From the NCBI RefSeq assembly GCF_011752565.1, contig NZ_VWXK01000034.1, positions 1-64,000 of the forward strand: a DNA stretch of 64,000 bases, given 5' to 3'. The notes beneath the pieces are model-generated. The model did not search any database and was not told where the DNA came from. It saw only the letters and a program-made list of their open reading frames with translations. This DNA comes from Pantoea sp. Ap-967 (GTDB lineage Bacteria > Pseudomonadota > Gammaproteobacteria > Pseudomonadales > Pseudomonadaceae). Within the stretch, counting starts at the first letter, position 1. The number at the start of each line of letters is the position of its first letter. The translations under genes and the position numbers were made by a program. This document shows positions 8,058 to 15,756 of the stretch, in pieces.

Positions 8058-8165
8058 GTTTCGAGACCTTGAGCCAGGGAGGGGAGGCCGCCGCGTGCTT
8101 GTGGCGCGAGGGTAGCCTGTCCCCTGGGATATCGGCTCAAGGGGTAAAAAATTGAAGCACTTGCA

Positions 8166-9068
8166 TCACTCACCTGAGGCCATTTCGACGGACGGTGACG
8201 CCAGCTTTTCTATCAGCAGGCGGGCGGCCTGGCGCACCGGCTGCTGCTTGCGCCAAAGGACGTGAAGCGGCAGTTCCAGTGCGTTGCGGGTGTTGCCGAA
8301 ATTCAGGCGCACCAGGCGCCCCTGGGCGATCAGCGGCGCGACCCGGGCCAGTGGCAGGTCACCCCAGCCGAGCCCGGCTTCAACCATTTGCAGGGCCAGG
8401 TCGAAACTGTCGGTGGACCAGTGGCTGGCGCCGATCAACGAGCGTGGGTCGCTGATCGGCAGGTCGCGGCTGCAGACCAGGATCTGGCGCACGTTGACCA
8501 GGTCTTCCAGGTTATGGATGCGCCCGGCACGTAGCGCCGGGTGGGCCGGTGACAGGGTAGCCACCAGCAACTCGCTGCCAATGTGCTGGAAGCCGCGCAG
8601 GGCATCGACCTGAAGGCCGGCGAACGCCACGCACAGGTCGGCGCGGCCGCTGTCGAGCAGTTGCAGGGCGTGCTCCTGAGGGGCGCTGAGCAGCTGGATA
8701 TCGAGCAGTGGGTAACGCTCGCCAAGCACGGCGATGGCAGCCAGCAGCGGGCGATGGTCGATGTCTGGCACCACGGCCACGGTCAGGCTGCTTTCCAGGC
8801 CCTGGGACAGTTCCAGCGCATGCACCTGCAACAGCCCCAGTTGCTCGGCGATCAACCGTGCATGGGGTTCCAATGCCAATGCCTGGGCCGTGGCGCGCAC
8901 TTCCCGCGAACCCCGTTCGAACAGGGCATAGCCCAGCTCGGCTTCCAGGTTGCCGATGGCCATGCTGACGGCCGAAGGCACCCGATTCAGGGCGCGCGCA
9001 GCGGCAGAAAATGAGCCGCGGTCAAGTACGGCGAGAAACAGCTGAATATTGTCGCTGGAAAAGTTCAT
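8166..9068 (-). CDS. LysR-family regulator beside a PACE efflux gene
   Basis: A 300-residue LysR protein: winged helix in residues 1-60 (SFSAAARALNRVPSAVSMAI recognition region) and an effector-binding domain beyond about 90. It is divergent from the PACE transporter gene with about 100 bases between starts. In Acinetobacter and Pseudomonas such a regulator often controls the adjacent PACE pump. A perfect T-N11-A palindrome lies in the gap. The inducer is unknown; short diamines or biocides are reasonable by family analogy only. Confidence 0.86.
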   Translation of the reverse strand: MNFSSDNIQLFLAVLDRGSFSAAARALNRVPSAVSMAIGNLEAELGYALFERGSREVRATAQALALEPHARLIAEQLGLLQVHALELSQGLESSLTVAVVPDIDHRPLLAAIAVLGERYPLLDIQLLSAPQEHALQLLDSGRADLCVAFAGLQVDALRGFQHIGSELLVATLSPAHPALRAGRIHNLEDLVNVRQILVCSRDLPISDPRSLIGASHWSTDSFDLALQMVEAGLGWGDLPLARVAPLIAQGRLVRLNFGNTRNALELPLHVLWRKQQPVRQAARLLIEKLASPSVEMASGE

Positions 9069-9080
9069 GGTAGCCTCCTG

Positions 9081-9093
9081 TCAGATAATCTGA
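9081..9093. promoter_or_regulatory. LysR box between the lysR and PACE genes
   Basis: TCAGATAATCTGA is a perfect 13-base palindrome with the T-N11-A layout LysR proteins bind. It lies 13 bases upstream of the LysR start codon and about 77 bases upstream of the PACE start, so it may serve both autoregulation and activation. Confidence 0.6.
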
Positions 9094-9169
9094 AAGCTGC
9101 TGACTTTTCCTGTCAAGCGTGTTGAATCATCCTCCTGGCATCGTGCGATTCGACACATGAGGAAACCCG

Positions 9170-9598
9170 GTGCAAGGCATTAAACGCAAACTGGTCTATG
9201 TGACCTTCTATGAATTGATCGGCCTGTGCATGTCGACCTTGGGGCTGGCCTACCTGTCGGATACCCAGGCGTCCCACACTGGGCCGCTGGCGGTGATGAT
9301 CACCACCATCGCGATGCTCTGGAACCTGGCCTACAACAGCCTGTTCGAGTGTTGGGAGCGCCGCCAGGCTACGCGCGGGCGCAGTGTGGGGCGGCGGGTG
9401 GTGCATGCCGTGGGGTTTCAGCTGACCCTGGTGGTGTATCTGATTCCGCTGATTGCCTGGTGGCTGGGGATGAGTTTGGTAGAGGCGTTCCTGGTGGACC
9501 TGGCCTTTATTGTGCTGGTGCCGTGCTACACCTTTGCCTATAACTGGGCGTTCGACCAGATTTTCGGGTTGCCGACGTCGGCCATGGCGAGCGCCTGA
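9170..9598 (+). CDS. PACE-family multidrug/biocide efflux transporter
   Basis: A 142-residue membrane protein with four predicted helices arranged as two repeated pairs, the normal PACE (AceI-like) build. Glu15 in VTFYELIG aligns with the membrane-embedded Glu15 that couples protons and substrate in AceI. The second pair carries FQLTLVVYLIPLIAWWLG. Members export chlorhexidine, acriflavine and short diamines. The start is GTG at 9170 with GAGG eight bases before it. The divergent LysR gene and LysR box suggest inducible expression. Confidence 0.88.
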   Translation: MQGIKRKLVYVTFYELIGLCMSTLGLAYLSDTQASHTGPLAVMITTIAMLWNLAYNSLFECWERRQATRGRSVGRRVVHAVGFQLTLVVYLIPLIAWWLGMSLVEAFLVDLAFIVLVPCYTFAYNWAFDQIFGLPTSAMASA

Positions 9599-9604
9599 GT
9601 TCGG

Positions 9605-9710
9605 CAGGCCTGGCCCCTTCGCGGGCAAGCCCGCTCCCACAGGGAAATCATTGCCTTCGGGCCTTGTGATGTCCCTGTAGGAGCGGGCTTGCCCCGCGAA
9701 AGGGCCGGTG
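9605..9710. repeat. Inverted REP pair, GAGCGGGCTTGCCCGCGA type
   Basis: Two oppositely oriented copies (about 9605-9641 and 9673-9709) of the CGCGGGCAAGCCCGCTCC palindrome lie between the convergent PACE and lipoprotein genes. They may act as a shared transcription stop or gyrase/IHF site, as BIMEs do in other bacteria. Confidence 0.85.
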
Positions 9711-9714
9711 CAAG

Positions 9715-10812
9715 TCAAGGCGGCAGGCGAATCAACAACGATTCCTGCGACTGCGACTGCGACTGCGACTGCGACTGCGACTGCGACTGCGACTGCGACT
9801 GCGACTGGGGCACCGTACCCAGCAAGCTGTCTTCCACCTGCCCCGACAGGTAATACACCCCGGCCATGGCCCCGCTCTGGCGGTTGTCCATCAATTCCTG
9901 CCATTCCTGGTTCAGCGCCACATTAAGAATCACCCGCAATTGTTCGACCTTCTGTGGCTGTTCCTGGTTGTGGCTGATCATCCCGTAACCGGCCGCCGCC
10001 ACCGAGATCATCGCCCCGGCCACTTTGCCCACCGCGCTCGCCACTGCACTGGCGACACCCCGTGGGGCGAGGGTGGCTGCCAGTTTCTCGCTGGCATCGG
10101 AGGCGACCGAGGACAGCCCCAGGTCAGTTCTGCCCGGCCCTTGGCCCGCCTGCTGGTGCAGGTGCTCGCGCAAGGCCAGCCAGGCCGGCTGTTGCGCCAG
10201 TGGCTTGGCACGCAACAACTGGTACAGCGTGGCATCACGGGCGGGCGGTGGCCCAAGGTGGATCGCGGGAATGCGGTTCAGGCGCTGGCTGACCTGCTCG
10301 GGCGGTGCGTTGAAGCGCTGGATGATGCCAGGCAACTGCTGGCCAAGCAGCTGCAGGTAGATTTCGCTGGCGCGGTCGCGGATACCTTCGGGGTCGATCT
10401 GCTCTGCCACCGGCTCGATCACCCGTTGGTGATACTGCTCCTGCAGGTACAGGGCCAGGCGCTTTTCGGCAGGCTCATGGCCTTCGCCGCTGTTGAGCTT
10501 GTACCAGGCTACCTTCATGGTCAGCCATTGCTGGGTCCAGTAGCCGGTGAACCAAGGGATGAAGTCGCTTTCGGTGCGCTGTTGCACCTGCTCTTTCCAC
10601 ACCCGCATCGAGCGCCGGGCGTAATCGTTGGCAGCGCCGGCGGCGCCGGTGGACGCTTCGATCAGCGCCTGGTCGATGCCCTGCCAATCGGCAGCGGTGA
10701 GCACCGCGGGCGGCGGCGAGGCAGGCGTACGAGAGCCTGCGCAGCCGGCGAGTGCCAGCAGCAGGCAGGGCAGTATCAAGGATCGCGGGCGCACTCGGTG
10801 CCTCCTCAACAT
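9715..10812 (-). CDS. Uncharacterised lipoprotein with C-terminal Gln-Ser repeat
   Basis: A 365-residue protein I do not recognise. It starts with a lipoprotein signal (LLLALAGC, lipid-modified Cys24), so it is probably anchored to the outer membrane. Residues 40-180 are Trp- and Gln-rich helices (for example PWFTGYWTQQWLT). A glycine/alanine-rich hydrophobic stretch, GKVAGAMISVAAAGYGM, follows near 265-280. The protein ends with about ten Gln-Ser pairs followed by ESLLIRLPP. The Gln-Ser tail is encoded by ten perfect copies of a six-base unit. No function should be inferred; it is alone between a REP pair and a regulator. Confidence 0.75.
   Translation of the reverse strand: MLRRHRVRPRSLILPCLLLALAGCAGSRTPASPPPAVLTAADWQGIDQALIEASTGAAGAANDYARRSMRVWKEQVQQRTESDFIPWFTGYWTQQWLTMKVAWYKLNSGEGHEPAEKRLALYLQEQYHQRVIEPVAEQIDPEGIRDRASEIYLQLLGQQLPGIIQRFNAPPEQVSQRLNRIPAIHLGPPPARDATLYQLLRAKPLAQQPAWLALREHLHQQAGQGPGRTDLGLSSVASDASEKLAATLAPRGVASAVASAVGKVAGAMISVAAAGYGMISHNQEQPQKVEQLRVILNVALNQEWQELMDNRQSGAMAGVYYLSGQVEDSLLGTVPQSQSQSQSQSQSQSQSQSQSQESLLIRLPP
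9745..9804. repeat. Ten-copy hexanucleotide tandem repeat CTGCGA
   Basis: Sixty bases consist of exactly ten CTGCGA units, with a partial copy after them. They encode Ser-Gln pairs in the minus-strand lipoprotein. Copy number changes would lengthen or shorten the tail without shifting the frame. Confidence 0.97.
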
Positions 10813-10865
10813 AGAGGCTGGGCTTACCCGAGTATAGGGCGGCCCTGGCGGGGCTGCCGCGTGGT

Positions 10866-11531
10866 TCAGCCCAGGTCGAGCTTGTCCTCAAGGCGGTCGA
10901 GGTGTTCATGCATCAACGCCAGCGCCGCCTGCGCATCGCCGGCTTCCACCGCATCGATGATCGCCGCGTGCTCTTCCCAGGCGCAGTGCTCGCAGCAGGG
11001 CGACTCGTAGCGGGCGATGATCAGCGAGGTCATCGGCACCAGGCCATTGAGAAAGCGCGCCAGCGGTGCATTGGCCGCCACTTGCGCCAGCTTGAGGTGA
11101 AACTCGCCGCCCAGGCGGATCGCCGCGCAGCGTTCGCCCCGCTCATGGTGCTGGCGCTCGCGTTCCACCAGCTGGCGCAACTGGCGGATTTGGGTGGGCC
11201 GGGCACGCTGCGCGGCCAGGCTGATCAGCGTGGTTTCGGCCAGGCGCCGGGCGCTGAGCACCTGGCGCGCCTGCTGCGGGTCGGGCGCGGCCAGGTGCGC
11301 GGTGTGGCTGGGGCGCTGTACCACTACCTGCTGGTCGGACAGGCGCCCCAGCACCCGGCGGATCACCGTGCGGCTGACACCGAAGGCGGTGCCCAGCGCC
11401 TGCTCGGGCAGCGGGCTGCCAGGCGGCAGGCGTTGCTCAAGAATGGCGTCGAACAGCCGTGGGTAAATTTGCTCGGCAGACAGCCGAGTTTCCCCGGTGG
11501 CGAGCAGGGCAGGCAGGCGGGAGGCGGTCAT
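10866..11531 (-). CDS. GntR/FCD-family regulator (second of a tandem pair)
   Basis: A 221-residue FadR-subfamily regulator: N-terminal winged helix (LPEQALGTAFGVSRTVIRRVLGRL) and an all-helical FCD effector domain with His/Asp positions (GGEFHLKL, EEHAAIIDAV) that often bind a metal and organic acid. I chose the ATG at 11531, 16 bases after the stop of the preceding gntR; a longer frame to 11657 only overlaps that gene. It probably forms an operon with the other regulator and the carrier gene upstream. Note the CCEHC cluster (residues about 181-185), unusual for the family. Confidence 0.83.
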   Translation of the reverse strand: MTASRLPALLATGETRLSAEQIYPRLFDAILEQRLPPGSPLPEQALGTAFGVSRTVIRRVLGRLSDQQVVVQRPSHTAHLAAPDPQQARQVLSARRLAETTLISLAAQRARPTQIRQLRQLVERERQHHERGERCAAIRLGGEFHLKLAQVAANAPLARFLNGLVPMTSLIIARYESPCCEHCAWEEHAAIIDAVEAGDAQAALALMHEHLDRLEDKLDLG

Positions 11532-11547
11532 GGTCGCGTTCCTGGGG

Positions 11548-12252
11548 TCATGGGCCGGGATGTTCGTCCGGTATGTTGAGGTGAATGCCCATGCGCTGGC
11601 CTTCGGCAAGGATGTGCTGGCGCATTTGGGCGCTGGCCTGGGCGCTGTTGCGGTCACGAATGGCGCGGACCACGGCTTCGTTTTCCTTCAGCCGTGCGGC
11701 CAGGTGCTCGGGCGAGTTACGCAGCATGCCGGCGCTTTGCTTGAGGGCATTGCCGGTCTGCTGCACCACGCTCTGAAAAATCGGGTTGGTGGTGAGGGCG
11801 AACAGCGCTTCGTGGAAGGCGATGTAGGCCTTGGCACCGGCGTCGTTGTCGCCGGCCTCCTGGGCTTCGCGCATGTCCATCAGGGTGAGGCGCAGTTGGC
11901 CGATGTCCTGGCTGTTGGCCGATTGCGCCACCAGCCCGACGATGAACGGTTCGAGGGTGTAGCGCAGTTCCAGCACGTCCGCCAGGCTGGCCGGTGCGGC
12001 GCTGTCGGCTGCCGGCTCCTGGGCCGCCGCCTCGGCGTCCAGCACCAGCACGCCCTTGCCAGGCAGCGCGCGCACCAGGCCGAGGGTTTCCAGCACGGTG
12101 ACCGCTTCGCGCAGGCTCGGGCGGCTGATGCCCAGCTGTTCGGCCAGCTCGCGCTGGCCCGGCAACATGTCGCCGCTGCGCCACTGGCCACGGGCCAGGG
12201 CTTTGCGCAGTTTGTCCACCACGGCGTTGACGACGGTCGATGAGCTGATCAC
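11548..12252 (-). CDS. GntR/FCD-family regulator (first of a tandem pair)
   Basis: A 234-residue FadR-type regulator. The winged helix covers residues about 10-70, with GQRELAEQLGISRPSLREAV and the wing GLVRALPGKGVLVL; the FCD domain follows (VLELRYTLEPFIVGL, AYIAFHEALF). It starts with GTG at 12252 behind an AGGAG site. It lies 45 bases after the carrier gene and likely senses the carrier's substrate or a metabolite of it. It is clearly a paralogue in architecture of the next gene, but the two sequences differ widely. Confidence 0.85.
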   Translation of the reverse strand: MISSSTVVNAVVDKLRKALARGQWRSGDMLPGQRELAEQLGISRPSLREAVTVLETLGLVRALPGKGVLVLDAEAAAQEPAADSAAPASLADVLELRYTLEPFIVGLVAQSANSQDIGQLRLTLMDMREAQEAGDNDAGAKAYIAFHEALFALTTNPIFQSVVQQTGNALKQSAGMLRNSPEHLAARLKENEAVVRAIRDRNSAQASAQMRQHILAEGQRMGIHLNIPDEHPGP

Positions 12253-12297
12253 GGTTTGCTCCTGAAAGGGCCGGCGTGTGCGCCGGCCACATGGGCT

Positions 12298-13608
12298 TCA
12301 GAATTCCTGTTGATGAGCGCTGGCCTGTTTGCGCGGCAGCGGGGCAAAGCCAGGCTTGCCATCGAGCACGTTCTGCGCGCGTTCCAGGTCGATGTCCTTT
12401 TCCCAGCGGGCGATGGCCACGGTGGCCACGCAGTTGCCGATGAGGTTGGTCAGGGCGCGGCCGATTCCCATGAACCAGTCCACCGCCAAGACCAGTACCA
12501 GGCCCACCACCGGGATCGCCGGCACGGCAGTCAGGGTGGCGGCGAGGATCACCAGCGCCGAGCCTGGGATGCCATGAGCGCCCTTGGAAGTCACCAGCGA
12601 CACCAGCAAGATGGTCAGCAGGTCGGTCATTTCCAGCGGGGTGCCGGTGGCGTTGGCGATGAACACGATGGCCAGGGTCAGGTAGATCGAGAAGCCATCG
12701 AGGTTGAACGAGTAGCCGGTGGGAATCACTAGGCCCACGGTGGACGTGCCGATGCCCAGGTGTTCGAGCTTGCGCATGACCTGCGGCAGCACGGCATCGG
12801 ACGAGGCGGTGCCCAGCACGATGGTCAGCTCTTCGCGCAGGTACTTGATGAACGGCAGCAGCTTGAGCCCCGATACGCGCATCACCGTGCCCAGCACGAT
12901 CAGCACGAAGCCGGCGCAGGTCAGGTAGAACAGCGCGACCAGGCCGCCCAGGTGCTGCAGCGATTCCAGGCCGTACTTGCTGGTGGTGAAGGCGATGGCG
13001 CCAAACACGCCGATGGGCGCCAGGCGCACGATCATGCCCATGATGCGGAACACCACGTGGCTCAGTTCGTTGATCAGCCGCGAAATACCGGCAGCCGAAT
13101 CACCCACCAGGTTCAGGGCGCTGCCGAACAGCACCGAGAACAGCAACACCTGCAGGATGTTGTTGTCGGCGAAGGCGCCGATCACCGAGGTCGGGATCAG
13201 GTCCATGAAGAAGGCGGTGGCACCGTGGATGTGCTGGCCGCGCTCGGCCAGGCTGCTGGCGTCGGCGCTGGACAGTTGGTCGAGGTGGATGTTGGCGCCG
13301 TTGCCGATGCCGCTGCTGAAGGCGAACACCAGGCCGATGACCAGGGCGATGGTGGTCAGCACTTCGAAGTAGATGACCGACTTGAGGCCGATACGCCCGA
13401 CCTTCTTCAGGTCGCCAGCGCCGGAAATGCCGCTGACCACCACGCAGAAGACGATCAGGCCGATCAACATCTTGATCAACTTGATGAAGCCGTCGCCAAG
13501 CGGCTTGAGCTGCAGGGAAAGGTCGGGGAAGCTGAGGCCGCAGGCTATACCGAGGGCCAGGCCCAGCACGACTTGCAGGAAGATCGAACGCGAGCACCAC
13601 TTGAGCAT
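12298..13608 (-). CDS. DctA/GltP-type dicarboxylate or amino-acid:cation symporter
   Basis: A 436-residue carrier of the DAACS family with eight helices and two re-entrant loops. Diagnostic motifs are TASSDAVLPQVMRKLE (first loop region), GYSFNLDGFSIYLTLAIVF and the late LVSLVTSKGAHGIPGSA. It takes up C4-dicarboxylates or acidic amino acids with Na+ or H+. It is the first gene of an apparent three-gene operon with two GntR regulators. Sequences resembling GntR operators lie 75-160 bases upstream. The exact substrate is open; true DctA is usually elsewhere in Pseudomonas genomes. Confidence 0.86.
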   Translation of the reverse strand: MLKWCSRSIFLQVVLGLALGIACGLSFPDLSLQLKPLGDGFIKLIKMLIGLIVFCVVVSGISGAGDLKKVGRIGLKSVIYFEVLTTIALVIGLVFAFSSGIGNGANIHLDQLSSADASSLAERGQHIHGATAFFMDLIPTSVIGAFADNNILQVLLFSVLFGSALNLVGDSAAGISRLINELSHVVFRIMGMIVRLAPIGVFGAIAFTTSKYGLESLQHLGGLVALFYLTCAGFVLIVLGTVMRVSGLKLLPFIKYLREELTIVLGTASSDAVLPQVMRKLEHLGIGTSTVGLVIPTGYSFNLDGFSIYLTLAIVFIANATGTPLEMTDLLTILLVSLVTSKGAHGIPGSALVILAATLTAVPAIPVVGLVLVLAVDWFMGIGRALTNLIGNCVATVAIARWEKDIDLERAQNVLDGKPGFAPLPRKQASAHQQEF

Positions 13609-13682
13609 GGGGGAGATCTCTTGATCGGTGTCCTTGCTTCGGTAGCCGCACGGGGCGAAAGAGCGCAGGACTTATATTATTG

Positions 13683-13770
13683 TGGTCTTACCGGTTTGTT
13701 CAGCGCAGGCCCATAAAACCCCGAAACATCCTGCAATGCAAGAGATTTTGGCCTTACCGGTCTGACCAGT
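13683..13770 (-). promoter_or_regulatory. Candidate GntR operators upstream of the symporter gene
   Basis: TGGTCTTACC at 13683-13692 matches the FadR/PdhR/LldR-type half-site pair (TGGTnnnACC). A second region at 13748-13770 combines TTGGCCTTACC and GGTCTGACCAG. Both match the type of site bound by FCD-type GntR proteins such as the two encoded in this operon. Their place upstream of the carrier fits repression. The promoter itself is not obvious. Confidence 0.5.
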
Positions 13771-13793
13771 TGTCACCTACCGTCCCGAGCCCC

Positions 13794-13838
13794 CGTAGGA
13801 GCGAGCAAAGCTCGCGATGCGCCGCCCCGCGGCGCCCT
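13794..13838. repeat. REP palindrome
   Basis: A GTAGGAGCGAGCAAAGCTCG copy with a CGCCGCCCCGCGGCGCC palindrome, between the symporter promoter region and the folD terminator. It is a single copy, not an inverted pair. Confidence 0.75.
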
Positions 13839-13849
13839 TGTATGCCAGC

Positions 13850-13887
13850 AAAAAAAAACGGCACCTGCCAAAGGTGCCGTTTTTTTC
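13850..13887 (-). terminator. Rho-independent terminator of folD
   Basis: ACGGCACC and GGTGCCGT form a stem around a short loop. Eight A's on one side and seven T's on the other make it work in both directions. It lies directly after the folD stop codon. Confidence 0.9.
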
Positions 13888-13900
13888 ACATCAAGCGCTG

Positions 13901-14755
13901 TTACTTGTGCAGCTCTTCAGCAGCATACAGCGTGTTCTCCAGCAGGCAGGCACGGGTCATTGGCCCGACGCCGCCCGGCACCGGCGTGATCCAGCCGGCG
14001 CGGGGCAGGGCCGTCTCGTAGACCACATCGCCGACCAGCTTGCCGTCTTCCTGGCGGTTGATGCCGACGTCGATGACGATGGCGCCTTCCTTGACCCACT
14101 CACCCTTGACCAGGCCCGGCTTGCCGGCGGCCACCACCACCAGGTCGGCGCGCCCGACATGGCCGGCCAGGTCCTTGGTGAAGCGGTGGCACACGGTCAC
14201 GGTGCAGCCCGCCAGCAGCAGTTCCATGGCCATCGGCCGGCCAACGATGTTGGAGGCGCCGACGATCACCGCGTTCATGCCGTACAGGTCCTGGCCGGTG
14301 CTTTCCAGCAGGGTCATGATGCCTTTGGGCGTGCAGGGGCGCAGCAGCGGGATACGCTGGGCCAGGCGGCCGATGTTGTAGGGGTGGAAGCCGTCGACGT
14401 CCTTGTCCGGGCGAATGCGCTCAAGCAGCAGGGAGGCGTCAAGGTGTGCCGGCAGCGGCAGTTGCAGCAGGATGCCGTCGACGGCTGGGTCGTCGTTGAG
14501 GCGGTCGATCAGCTCGGTCAGGGCTTGCTGCGTGGTATCGCTGGGCAGGTCGAAAGCCTGGGAAATGAAGCCGACCTCTTCGCAGTCCTTGCGCTTGTGC
14601 GAGACATAGACTTGGGAGGCGGGGTCGGTGCCGACCAGGATCACCGCCAGGCCAGGCGTGCGCAGGCCTTGCTGGCGACGCTCCTCGACACGTTGAGCGA
14701 TCTGCTTGCGCAGGTTGGCGGCGATCGCCTTGCCATCGATTAGGTGTGCAGTCAT
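13901..14755 (-). CDS. folD: Bifunctional methylenetetrahydrofolate dehydrogenase/cyclohydrolase FolD
   Basis: A 284-residue cytosolic enzyme of the normal FolD length. It interconverts 5,10-methylene-, methenyl- and 10-formyl-tetrahydrofolate for purine and formyl-Met synthesis. Seen motifs: the catalytic Lys in YVSHKRKDCE, GILLQLPLPAHL, the NADP-binding VIVGASNIVGRPMAMEL, and the C-terminal TPVPGGVGPMTRACLLENT. I chose ATG 14755; an ATG 15 bases upstream is possible. It ends at a strong bidirectional terminator and is divergent from the tRNA array. Confidence 0.96.
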   Translation of the reverse strand: MTAHLIDGKAIAANLRKQIAQRVEERRQQGLRTPGLAVILVGTDPASQVYVSHKRKDCEEVGFISQAFDLPSDTTQQALTELIDRLNDDPAVDGILLQLPLPAHLDASLLLERIRPDKDVDGFHPYNIGRLAQRIPLLRPCTPKGIMTLLESTGQDLYGMNAVIVGASNIVGRPMAMELLLAGCTVTVCHRFTKDLAGHVGRADLVVVAAGKPGLVKGEWVKEGAIVIDVGINRQEDGKLVGDVVYETALPRAGWITPVPGGVGPMTRACLLENTLYAAEELHK

Positions 14756-14889
14756 AGACGGGTGATTAACCATCGAGAAAGGAACAATAAAGAGGGCGCA
14801 TTCTCGCACGACACGGCCCAAGGGCAAAGGCGGGTGGTCGGGCAAATCCCCTAAGCCCTTAAATAATTTAAATTTTTTTGAAAAAGGTG

Positions 14890-14918
14890 TTGACGACTTT
14901 CAGGCTCGCCTATAAGAT
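14890..14918 (+). promoter_or_regulatory. Sigma-70 promoter of the tRNA array
   Basis: TTGACG at 14890-14895 and TATAAGAT at 14911-14918 stand at near-ideal spacing (17 if TAAGAT is the -10). A GCCGC stretch follows at the expected start. A GC-rich discriminator is typical of stable-RNA promoters under stringent control. Confidence 0.75.
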
Positions 14919-15026
14919 TCGCCGCACTTGTCGGGCACAGCCTAGCACTGGTTGGCTAAGTCGGGCAGAATGAGTGGTTTAGCAGTTATCTGTTAACGTC
15001 TTGTTCGGTTAGGCTTTGTAGCTTAA

Positions 15027-15103
15027 GCGCCCGTAGCTCAGCTGGATAGAGCATCCGCCTTCTAAGCGGATGGTCGCAGGTTCGAGTCCTGCCGGGTGCG
15101 CCA
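15027..15103 (+). tRNA. tRNA-Arg (anticodon TCT)
   Basis: A complete 77-base cloverleaf: acceptor GCGCCCG pairing with CGGGTGC, D arm AGCTCAGCTGGATAGAGC, anticodon loop CTTCTAA, T arm GGTTCGAGTCC, encoded CCA at 15101-15103. First gene of the array, about 110 bases from the promoter. Confidence 0.97.
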
Positions 15104-15146
15104 TTTAGGCAGCTTGGGCAAGCAAGTAAGGCTGTAATGCAATATG

Positions 15147-15222
15147 GTGGGCGTAGCTCAGTTGGTAGAGCGCTGGATTGTGATTCCAGTTGTCGTGGGT
15201 TCGATTCCCATCGTCCACCCCA
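15147..15222 (+). tRNA. tRNA-His (anticodon GTG), copy 1
   Basis: A 76-base cloverleaf with anticodon loop TTGTGAT and encoded CCA. A G stands directly before base 1 (the required G-1), opposite discriminator C. The mature sequence is identical to copy 2 at 15397-15472. Confidence 0.97.
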
Positions 15223-15231
15223 TATTCAACG

Positions 15232-15266
15232 AAGGCGCCTTGATAGTCATCTGGCGCCTTTGTTTT
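15232..15266 (+). terminator. Hairpin after tRNA-His copy 1
   Basis: AAGGCGCC (15232-15239) pairs with GGCGCCTT (15253-15260), followed by TGTTTT. It could end some transcripts, or act as a processing site, before tRNA-Leu. Confidence 0.7.
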
Positions 15267-15275
15267 AAGCGTTAC

Positions 15276-15360
15276 GCGGACGTGGTGAAATTGGTAGACA
15301 CACTGGATTTAGGTTCCAGCGGCGCAAGCTGTAAGAGTTCGAGTCTCTTCGTCCGCACCA
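15276..15360 (+). tRNA. tRNA-Leu (anticodon TAG)
   Basis: An 85-base class II tRNA with acceptor GCGGACG/CGTCCGC, anticodon loop ATTTAGG, a long variable arm and T arm GAGTTCGAGTCTC. The encoded CCA ends at 15360. Confidence 0.97.
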
Positions 15361-15396
15361 TGCTTCTGTAAGGTTGTAGCGTAACACCGCATTATG

Positions 15397-15472
15397 GTGG
15401 GCGTAGCTCAGTTGGTAGAGCGCTGGATTGTGATTCCAGTTGTCGTGGGTTCGATTCCCATCGTCCACCCCA
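15397..15472 (+). tRNA. tRNA-His (anticodon GTG), copy 2
   Basis: Identical over all 76 bases to copy 1. The flanks are also similar (CATATT, then AAAGGCGCCTTGG), so copy and terminator were duplicated together around or before tRNA-Leu. Confidence 0.97.
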
Positions 15473-15480
15473 TATTTTTC

Positions 15481-15520
15481 AAAGGCGCCTTGGTCGTGAG
15501 ACCGGGCGCTTTTGTCGTTT
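15481..15520 (+). terminator. Terminator of the tRNA array
   Basis: AAAGGCGCC and GGCGC-TTTT form a stem with one bulge, followed by TTTTGTCGTTTTT. It resembles the hairpin after tRNA-His copy 1. No gene is visible from here to 15756. Confidence 0.65.
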
Positions 15521-15756
15521 TTGCGCCCGGCGGTTTTTTGGCTGCGTCACTGCAGGCGCGCGAGTGGGTGTGCGCTTTGTGTTCTGGATGGTCATTTGGT
15601 TGGCGCGCCGGCTGTGGGGCGCTTGAGCCAAAGGCGCCGCCGGCTGGCGTTTTGATGCCTTTTTTGGTCAGGTGGTCGGTTTCTTGCTTGCTACGCGCTG
15701 TCGTGTCGCGTGTGGCGCAAGCCTGCGTGCCACCTTCCCATGAAAAAGGATGTCCC

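Noticed and set aside
9745..9804. On/off phase-variation switch
   Set aside because: A six-base unit cannot shift the reading frame, so slippage would alter tail length only.
9708..9926. Thr-Ala repeat protein on the plus strand across the hexamer repeat
   Set aside because: It exists only because the hexamer is open in several frames; it begins in a REP and overlaps the lipoprotein gene.
15394..15756. Upstream extension of the methyltransferase frame
   Set aside because: It runs through tRNA-His copy 2 and its terminator; the internal ATG at 15757 has a ribosome site and matches the family start.
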